Shown here piece by piece: positions 30,129-37,065 of a stretch of DNA of 37,065 nt. The notes under the pieces were generated by a model. The model was not told the DNA's origin. It did no database searches and saw only the letters and a program-made list of their open reading frames with translations. This DNA comes from Branchiostoma floridae (lineage: Eukaryota; Chordata; Leptocardii; Amphioxiformes; Branchiostomatidae): positions 1,550,722 to 1,587,786 of the forward strand of contig NC_049994.1 in assembly GCF_000003815.2 (NCBI RefSeq). The letters are read 5' to 3'. Each line of letters starts with the position of its first letter. Within the stretch, counting starts at the first letter, position 1. Position numbers and translations under genes: made by a program.

Positions 30129-30294
30129 TAAGCCGTTTCATGATTTAATTTGCGTATACGCACGGCAATGCATTGTGGGTAGTATGTCAAAGTTGAAGGC
30201 TCCTGAGATGTAAACAAAGCACGTCTATGCATATCTTCCTTTCCATATAACTTTAGGTGATCACTTGCCATATGTTAAAAAACAGTATAATGAG

Positions 30295-30380
30295 GTGGCC
30301 AATTTTACTCCTCTGCCGGCTAAACTACTTCCCCAGCTTATGTTACTGTCTTATGCCACCGGAGGAATCTGCTTGGAGAT
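30295..30380 (+). mobile_element. Right half of fold-back MITE family
   Basis: GCCGGCTAAACTACTTCCCC, AGCTTATGTTACTGTC, ATGCCACCGGAGGAATCTGC and TTGGAGAT follow the right arm of the MITE at 28327-28493. It ends exactly where the 23-bp minisatellite begins. Confidence 0.55.
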
Positions 30381-30886
30381 TAGCTCACGTGATCATCTGC
30401 TAGTAGCTCACGTGATCATCTGTTAGTAGCTAACGTGATCATCTGCTAGTAGCTCACGTGATCATCTGTTAGTAGCCCACGTGATCATCTGTTAGTAGCT
30501 CAAATGATCATCTATTTGTAGCTCACGTGATCATCTGTTAGTAGCTCACGTGATCATCTATTAGTAGCTCACGTGATCATCTGTTAGTAGCTCACGTGAT
30601 CATCTGTTAGTAGCTCAAGTGATCATCTATTTGTAGCTCACGTGATCATCTGTTAGTAGCTCACGTGATCATCTATTAGTAGCTCAAGTGATCATCTATT
30701 TGTAGCTCACGTGATCATCTGTTAGTAGCTCACGTGATCATCTATTTGTAGCTCACGTGATCATCTGTTAGTAGCTCACGTGATCATCTATTTGTAGCTC
30801 ACGTGATCATCTGTTAGTAGCTCACGTGATCATCTAGTAGTAGCTCAAGTGATCATCTATTTGTAGCTCACGTGATCATCTGTTAG
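30381..30886. repeat. 23-bp minisatellite, 22 visible copies, with E-box and TGATCA palindromes
   Basis: Each unit is TAGCT + CACGTGATCATCT + a five-base end (GTTAG, ATTTG, ATTAG, GCTAG or AGTAG). All 22 units keep TGATCA; 17 keep CACGTG. Variant ends alternate in part (GTTAG then ATTTG), suggesting amplification of pairs or triplets. A degenerate unit follows and the assembly gap begins 18 bases later, so the array may be longer. Confidence 0.95.
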
Positions 30887-30904
30887 TAGCCAAAGTAAGA
30901 TAAC

Positions 30905-31853
30905 NNNNNNNNNNNNNNNNNNNNNNNNNNNNNNNNNNNNNNNNNNNNNNNNNNNNNNNNNNNNNNNNNNNNNNNNNNNNNNNNNNNNNNNNNNNNNNNN
31001 NNNNNNNNNNNNNNNNNNNNNNNNNNNNNNNNNNNNNNNNNNNNNNNNNNNNNNNNNNNNNNNNNNNNNNNNNNNNNNNNNNNNNNNNNNNNNNNNNNNN
31101 NNNNNNNNNNNNNNNNNNNNNNNNNNNNNNNNNNNNNNNNNNNNNNNNNNNNNNNNNNNNNNNNNNNNNNNNNNNNNNNNNNNNNNNNNNNNNNNNNNNN
31201 NNNNNNNNNNNNNNNNNNNNNNNNNNNNNNNNNNNNNNNNNNNNNNNNNNNNNNNNNNNNNNNNNNNNNNNNNNNNNNNNNNNNNNNNNNNNNNNNNNNN
31301 NNNNNNNNNNNNNNNNNNNNNNNNNNNNNNNNNNNNNNNNNNNNNNNNNNNNNNNNNNNNNNNNNNNNNNNNNNNNNNNNNNNNNNNNNNNNNNNNNNNN
31401 NNNNNNNNNNNNNNNNNNNNNNNNNNNNNNNNNNNNNNNNNNNNNNNNNNNNNNNNNNNNNNNNNNNNNNNNNNNNNNNNNNNNNNNNNNNNNNNNNNNN
31501 NNNNNNNNNNNNNNNNNNNNNNNNNNNNNNNNNNNNNNNNNNNNNNNNNNNNNNNNNNNNNNNNNNNNNNNNNNNNNNNNNNNNNNNNNNNNNNNNNNNN
31601 NNNNNNNNNNNNNNNNNNNNNNNNNNNNNNNNNNNNNNNNNNNNNNNNNNNNNNNNNNNNNNNNNNNNNNNNNNNNNNNNNNNNNNNNNNNNNNNNNNNN
31701 NNNNNNNNNNNNNNNNNNNNNNNNNNNNNNNNNNNNNNNNNNNNNNNNNNNNNNNNNNNNNNNNNNNNNNNNNNNNNNNNNNNNNNNNNNNNNNNNNNNN
31801 NNNNNNNNNNNNNNNNNNNNNNNNNNNNNNNNNNNNNNNNNNNNNNNNNNNNN
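30905..31853. other. Assembly gap of 949 N
   Basis: Unsequenced bases between the 23-bp minisatellite and the 3' part of the minus-strand NHL gene. It hides the NHL gene's end. Confidence 1.
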
Positions 31854-32173
31854 CATTGGGCAATCTCCCATCATACAGTGAGCGAATGCTACAGCACAGA
31901 CTGAGACTGTCACTTGTCGACACTCTCTGGTAATGGCTGAAGATTGTCATTTTATGCTTACAGTCGTTGGTTACCAGTAGCTGGCCCTGGACCCCTAGAG
32001 CAACCGCCGCCGGCCACTCAATACTGGCGACGTGCTTCAGAAATTTCCCGTTACTGTCGAAGAGTTCCACTCGGTCGTTTCCGTAGTCGGCCACAATGAT
32101 GTTGCCGAACTCGTCTGCGCAAACTCCACGGGGGTAGCTCAGGCGGCCATCTTCGGAACCTTTCCCGCCAAAC
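31854..32173 (-). CDS. NHL gene, downstream exon (partial at gap)
   Basis: Encodes RFGGKGSEDGRLSYPRG, NHL blades five and six, then after TIFSHYQ an odd continuation RVSTSDSLSLCCSIRSL up to the gap. TRIM-NHL proteins generally end at this place, so the exon may really stop or splice near 31930; a GT occurs just after AGA there. Confidence 0.75.
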
Positions 32174-32451
32174 CTGGATAATGGTATAATAACGAAGTCC
32201 TACTTCAAATTGTTCCGGTGCAAAGTAGGGTAGACTGAATGACTACTTGAAAACCGTATCGACCATCAAGTAATGAATGGACAACAAGCAAGCTTGGATA
32301 ATATGCTATAAGTCTACTGATCAACATCGCAATATGATAAAAATGAGATACATGTATCATCATCAAGACCTAACCAAGTCCCGAATATCAAGACAAACCA
32401 TTTATGCCTCCTCAGGTTTTCGTGCTGAAACTCACTCACGCAGGCATGAGC

Positions 32452-32482
<31 letters not shown>

Positions 32483-34683
32483 CACACACGCGCAACGCAA
32501 TACAGTCAAACCTGCCCAAGACGACCACCCGGGGGACCGGAAAAAGCGGTCGATTTGGACAGGTGATCGTTGAGAAGAGTATCGACTCAAAACATGCCCG
32601 ATGCAAAGTATAAATGGTTTCCGTTGTGTTTAATGGCAAATAGCAAGCACACTGCACGCACGTAAAGAAACAAGGTATTTAATGTCAAATACAACACGCG
32701 CACTGTGAATTGTAAATTTAACCCCAAGCTTTTATCGAGCTTTTATACGATACAGTGTTTTAAAGCTCAATATTTGTAGACTAACGTTTTAGACAGTAAG
32801 GAAACTTTGATGCTGTCAGTTACCATACAAGCCTTTATTCGTTGCTGTGTTCTTGATCGCCGTATTTGAAATAACTACGGTGCACCTTTCGAATTCGATG
32901 CCCGGTACGTCCCGATAGCATACTTACCCACGGGTGAATGTAGAGTACAGTTGGGCAAAAGCACAGATCTTTCTTAAAAAGGTATGAGCTACACAGATCT
33001 TTCCTTAAAAAGTACGAGGCTATATAAGTTTCCGCATTCGTTAACTTTATAATGATATAAATTAAAAAAGAAAACTTCTGTTACAACTAAATTCGGATTT
33101 TCTTACAACGAAATTTCCTCCTATATTACAGTAGACTGCCCAATTGACCAACCCATTGACCGTCACCATCCTTATTCTAAACATAACATCGTAATGGCAG
33201 TCAAAATCCGACGCAAACTGGCCGATTTCGGCACAAAATCGCGCCGGTTATCATCAAAAATCGATGAAAACCACAATTTTGAAAATGACGCGGTCGTTAT
33301 TGGTCCCAATTTGGGCCGGTCGCGGTCGCGTTGGCCAGGTGGTCGTTGAAGAAAGGTCGCTTAATGCTTACGTCAATGGGAAAAAAATCGGGACCGAGAA
33401 AAAGCGGTCGAAATGGCCAGGTGGTCGCTGAGAAGAGGTGGTAGCTCGGGCAGGTTTGACTGTAGTTATTTTCTTATGATACCTACGTGGTTTGATAAAA
33501 CACATGACATTTGTTAATTCTCACCTAAACATGAAGCGCCCGCTTTCATCGAAGACCTTGACGCAGTGGTTCCGACAATCCGACACTATGATGTCACCAA
33601 GAAGATTGACAGCTACGTAGGACGGCGTGTCGAACTGGTAGTCGTCCCTACCCACAGTCCCCAGCGTGGCCAATGGCGAGCCGTCTGTGCGGAGAATGAT
33701 GACGCAGTGTTGGCGGACGTCCGTGATGATCACACGGTCGTTTCTGTTGTCATACGCGATGCCCCATGGCTCCCCGTTCGTCTTGACTGTCTTGATGTGA
33801 CTACCTCTTGTGTCATACACGGTAACGTCCCCGGACGAGTTCGTCACCCAAAGCTGGCTCTCCGAATCCGCGGCTATTCCATTCGGGATACTGCTTCTCC
33901 GGTCTCCTGCTGTCCTTGTTGAAAACTCCGATACGAAGTCCCCCTCCATATTGAAGACTTGTATTCTTTTGTTTCCCCTGTCGACTACGAAGCCGAGACT
34001 GTCAGAAATGATGACGCTGGCAGGTCCGGCAAAGCGACCGGGCTCGACTCCGGGGCCGCCGACTTCGACATTTTGCTGGGGACGGGTCTGCCTTCGGGAG
34101 AGGCGAGGGCTTCTGTTCAGATGTGGGGAGGGGGGCGTGTGCCATGGGCTCCTACTGACACCTGGTGAGGGAGGAGCGTACGCCGGACCAGCAAGCGGCA
34201 TGATGACTTCCCCGATGTTTTCACCACCGTCCTCCTCTGCATGGTTGGAAATGAAATAGAACAGACAAAGTTCTGGGACCCCAAACCTTCTCGTCTTGGA
34301 GACAATCTCAGACAGCTTGTCCTCTTCTTCACAGAGAATGTCGTAATTATCTTCAGCTACAACGTTTCCAGCGCGTTCGCATGCGGTGGCTAACTCGGCA
34401 AGGTGCTGAAGTAGCCGCCCTCTTGTCACTTGCAGCCCTTCCATTCTTTGGCTGAACTTAACGTCGAGTTCGCCTTCTGCAGACGACAAGTTGGGGTCGT
34501 GTCCACCATTTTCCCGCTCGTTTTCGTGTATGTCGCTCTTGGCCTTTCTGCGGCTGTTGATGAGTTCCCCTTCTGCATAGTTGACTCGGCGGAGAAGGTC
34601 GCAGAGCGTTTCCGTCTGCTCTCGTCCGTTCTGAAGCAATGTACAGATGTTCTTACGTCTCATTGTTGTTGCTCCTCGCAGTC
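31854..34683 (-). CDS. Coiled-coil NHL-repeat protein (TRIM2/3/71-like class), partial
   Basis: Exons 34683-33525 and 32173-31854 join in phase 2 (donor AG|GTGAGA, acceptor ATTATCCAG). Seen in order: a helical, charged segment (about residues 1-115 from Met at 34663) fit for a coiled coil; a linker rich in P, S and R (APPSPGVSRSPWHTPPSPHL); then six NHL blades, with motifs such as GFVVDRGNKRIQVF, VIITDVRQHCVIIL, IIVSDCRNHCVKVF and IIVADYGNDRVELF. The sixth blade closes at TIFSHYQ. The NHL propeller in TRIM proteins binds RNA or protein partners, often with ubiquitin-ligase activity given by RING; neither RING nor B-box is visible. The first exon has an acceptor (CACCATGCAG, 34684) at its start, so upstream exons may exist; otherwise Met at 34663 begins it. 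The 3' end enters the gap. Confidence 0.8.
32456..32492. repeat. (CA)n microsatellite
   Basis: CA dinucleotides with CG interruptions, right before the TA-flanked element in the NHL gene intron. Confidence 0.9.
32501..33464. mobile_element. TA-flanked element(s) with 17-bp inverted ends
   Basis: The left end TACAGTCAAACCTGCCC is the exact inverse of the right end GGGCAGGTTTGACTGTA. Subterminal GGTCG motifs and AAAAAGCGGTCGA-TGG-CAGG occur near both ends. A second TACAGTAGACTGCCCAATTG at about 33128 suggests either two copies in a row or a nested one. It fills most of the intron between the two NHL exons and encodes no transposase that I can see. Confidence 0.65.
33525..34683 (-). CDS. NHL gene, upstream exon
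   Basis: Encodes from RGATTMRRKNICTLLQ through the coiled-coil part, the Pro/Ser/Arg linker and NHL blades one to four, ending FDESGRFMF(R). The open frame extends a little past the acceptor to 34705 but without an ATG there. The Met at 34663 has an ACAACA context. Confidence 0.85.
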
Positions 34684-34754
34684 CTGCATGGTGAAAAACA
34701 CACAATTAGATTTAAGTCAATAAATAGATCTAAAGCTTACTAGCTCGCACGCGC

Positions 34755-35050
34755 GTTCTCACTCACTCACTCATTCACTCAATCTCACACACTCACTCAC
34801 TCACTTATTTACTCACTCCCTCACTCCCTTACTCACTCACTCACTCACTTACTCACTTATTTACTCACTCCCTTACTGCCTCACTCACTCACTCACACAC
34901 ACACACACACACACTCCCTCACTCACCCATTTCACTAACTCACTCACTCTTACTCACTCACTCACTCACTTATTTACTCACTCACTCACTCACTCACTCA
35001 CTCACTCACACAAACACACTCCTCACTCACTCAATTCACTCACTCGCTCG
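34755..35050. repeat. (ACTC)n tetranucleotide tract
   Basis: About 300 bases of ACTC repeats with TTATTT and ACAC interruptions, just upstream (5') of the visible NHL exon. CA runs occur at 34894-34912. Confidence 0.95.
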
Positions 35051-35240
35051 GGAGCAAATACAATACTTTTCAATCGTACGTCATCAAAGGTCGACCTGGA
35101 ACTTTGTTGATGTACATGTTGTAAAGAATGAAATAAATCCAACCACCCCCTTATGATTATGAGCATCCTGTGAGTTGTGTCGACGTGGAAGCTGATTCAT
35201 ATCTCTATTTATCTCCATAAAAAATGGATATATAGTTTTG

Positions 35241-35243
35241 AGT

Positions 35244-35298
<55 letters not shown>

Positions 35299-35322
35299 TG
35301 TGTGTGTGTGTGTGTGTTTGTG
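35241..35322. repeat. (TG)n microsatellite
   Basis: A long TG run with three single-base interruptions. It leads into the complex repeat that starts near 35330. Confidence 0.95.
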
Positions 35323-35329
35323 TTTCCGG

Positions 35330-35980
35330 ATATTTGTGGTCAACATAACTCAATAACCTCTGGATGGATTACAATGATATTTGGTATGTAAGTAGGTGTT
35401 AGGAAGTCAAAGGTCAAGGTCAATTTTGGGCCCCCTGGCATGTGACCTTAGTACTGCAGCAAAAATTCGTTTTTTGTATCTTTTGAACTGGATGTGTTAT
35501 GGTCTTGATTTTTTGATGGCAGATAGCTAATGACGTAAGGAATAGGTGGTGTATGTTTGGGTCCCCTAGCATGTTGCTCTGGAACTGCAGGTGCATTTTT
35601 TTCAAAATCTTCTTGGGAGGATAACTGAACAAGGGAACGACAAATTTAGATGATATTTGGTATGTTGGTAGTTTTGACAGAGATGTACATCCTAAAGCGC
35701 AAATTATGCAAACTGGCACTTAATTTGCATAATTAATGAGGGAAATCTATATTTGTAGTGTTTTCCATTATTGGACTCAAATACCTGTAATATATGTAGT
35801 TTGTGGCTGGTGGAACATTAGCAGATAGCAATTATGCAAATTTGCATAATTAGTATAAAAGTGCTATAATTCTTCTCAATGGTATATTATTGGACAATCA
35901 ACATTGGGACCGGCATAAGTTAGTTAAAGGTGTACATAACCAAGCATAGATTATGTAAATGTAGAAGTAATTTGCATAAT
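35330..35980. repeat. Second copy of the complex octamer-rich repeat
   Basis: CATAACTCAATAACCTCTGG, ATGATATTTGGTATGTAAG, GGGCCCCCTGGCATGTGACC, TTAGTACTGCAGCA and TAATTTGCATAATTAATGAG follow the order of 24160-26130. It includes ATGCAAATTTGCAT at 35834-35847. Confidence 0.7.
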
Positions 35981-36554
35981 CGGACTATTTCATGGAGATA
36001 TGTGGTCTACGAACTCTTGTTGTTGTTGGTGGTGGTGTTAATCTCAAGCTGCGATTTACACGTAACAAATAATGTGCCCTGAACAAACCTTCCAGAGTAT
36101 GTTATAGCTTTGATCTGATAAGGTATAGACGGACAATTTATGAAAATCAACTAATAAAAGAAAAAGTAAACTTTAGTTAAACGAGAATATTCTCTATAAT
36201 ACTTATTCTACCAGACACAGCGATATTTGTTGTTACTGTTGATGTTGAACAGGAACTATACACGGATGTGTAGGGACGGCATAACGGCAGAGTTAACACG
36301 TAGTAAATTGGCACCAGGTCGATGTCTATACTCGTCTATTGTGAGGGACATCTGGGATATTTGTCCACTAGGGTATAAGAAACAATTCGCAGAAACAGTG
36401 ATACTTACATGTAAGAACTAGACGTTCGTCTCCAGAAATTCACTGTTACGGTAAGTAGCTTTCTTATACTAGCATGTATTCTAGGTCGACTTGCACCTGT
36501 TGAATTGTGGTTTGGCATGGATGAGGTGTACTTATCGTACGTAACATCGACTAT
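35981..36554. other. Unassigned sequence upstream of NHL gene
   Basis: I see no gene, RNA or clear repeat in this stretch. No RING or B-box cysteine pattern was noticed on the minus strand. Confidence 0.4.
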
Positions 36555-36758
36555 CATAATTCCACCAGGTGTCATTATACCGCCAACTAAAAAAAAAACA
36601 TTCGTGTAGAGGTCTTCCCAAGATTGTCTTGAACACCTAATGTTAAATATTTTAAATGTAATACAATTCAGATATCTAGGTGTTGAAGACAATCTTGAGA
36701 AGGCCTCTATAACAATGTTTTTTGAGGTGGTGGTATAATGACACCTGGTGGAATTATG
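36555..36758. repeat. Long fold-back element
   Basis: Left arm 36555-36638 (CATAATTCCACCAGGTGTCA, TTATACC, AGGTCTTCCCAAGATTGTCT) pairs with right arm 36678-36758 (AGACAATCTTGAGAAGGCCT, GGTATAATGACACCTGGTGG, AATTATG). The spacer is 39 AT-rich bases. The arms are about 80 bases with few mismatches. Confidence 0.85.
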
Positions 36759-36806
36759 AGAACGTATGTTACCTCTTCAAATGCTATAAAGATGTAAGTT
36801 CATTAA

Positions 36807-36960
36807 GTTATGTGTGAGTGTGTGTTTGTGTTTGTCTGTATGTGTGTGTGCTTGCGTCTGTATGTGTGTGTGTAATTGTGTGTGTGTGTGTGTGCGCGCG
36901 CGTGCGTGTTTGTATGTATGGGTGTGTGCGTGTGCTTGCGTGTGTATGTGTGATTATGTG
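36807..36960. repeat. (TG)n microsatellite, imperfect
   Basis: TG repeats broken by CTTGCG and TATG, with a GCGCGCG patch near 36894. Confidence 0.9.
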
Positions 36961-37065
36961 GGTCGTTACTGGGCAATAAAGTAAGAATGGATGGTGTGCC
37001 ATGATTGGTTAAAGTGGTTAGATCATCATCATATCTTAGTGGTTAGTTGAAGGTCTGCTATGGGC

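Noticed and set aside
30381-30886. Regular repeats resembling a CRISPR array
   Set aside because: The units follow each other without spacers and the surrounding genes are animal and intron-rich, so this is a minisatellite.
33566-34259. Plus-strand open frames opposite the NHL exon
   Set aside because: They are antisense shadows of the NHL coding sequence with no domain.
34663-34705. NHL protein beginning at the far end of the open frame (34705)
   Set aside because: The first codon there is TTG and the stretch is the pyrimidine tract and acceptor of an intron.
35084-35353. Thr/His-rich minus-strand frame
   Set aside because: It is translation of the TG/CA microsatellite.

Overview
The window looks like nuclear DNA of a cephalochordate, most likely a lancelet (Branchiostoma). 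I infer this from intron-rich SLC22-type transporter genes, a TRIM/NHL-type gene, and a dense mix of short palindromic DNA transposons, tRNA-derived SINE pieces, Penelope-like and other retroelement 3' ends, minisatellites and dinucleotide runs. The species is not proven by the sequence alone. Two assembly gaps are present (14695-14847 and 30905-31853).

Layout. Positions 1-972 are upstream flank. A first SLC22 (organic cation/carnitine transporter family) gene runs on the + strand from 973 to 13701 in 12 coding exons (598 residues). Positions 13702-16874 hold its 3' flank, a minisatellite interrupted by a gap, two direct repeats around that minisatellite, and the upstream region of the next gene. 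A second SLC22 gene runs from 16875 to 30128, also in 12 coding exons (582 residues). The two are tandem duplicates: all intron positions and phases agree, and eight of the twelve coding exons have identical lengths (272, 104, 155, 169, 144, 86, 109, 210). Both end in a possible class I PDZ-binding C-terminus (T-S-L and T-R-L) although their last exons are otherwise unlike. Each gene also has, between exon 11 and the last exon, a nearly identical short exon-like block (13059-13152 and 29714-29810) that stays open in the correct phase and gives an alternative C-terminus.

After the second gene come 22 copies of a 23-bp minisatellite carrying CACGTG and TGATCA palindromes, then the 949-base gap. 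A minus-strand gene encoding a coiled coil, a Pro/Ser/Arg-rich linker and six NHL blades lies at 31854-34683; its 5' exons (RING/B-box, if any) are not seen and its 3' end is in the gap. From 34740 onward the DNA is simple repeats, an octamer-rich lancelet repeat and a perfect-looking fold-back element.

The introns are made largely of mobile-element debris: three copies of a TACTGTAAATGC-ended MITE (one nested in a LINE), a long-TIR family around GAATGCC motifs, a family ending next to two splice acceptors, piggyBac-like, hAT-like and TA-flanked MITEs, LINE 3' ends, and two Penelope-like 3' ends, one followed by a hammerhead-ribozyme-like fold. The two transporters probably serve uptake of small organic cations or zwitterions at the plasma membrane; the NHL gene is functionally unrelated as far as can be seen.
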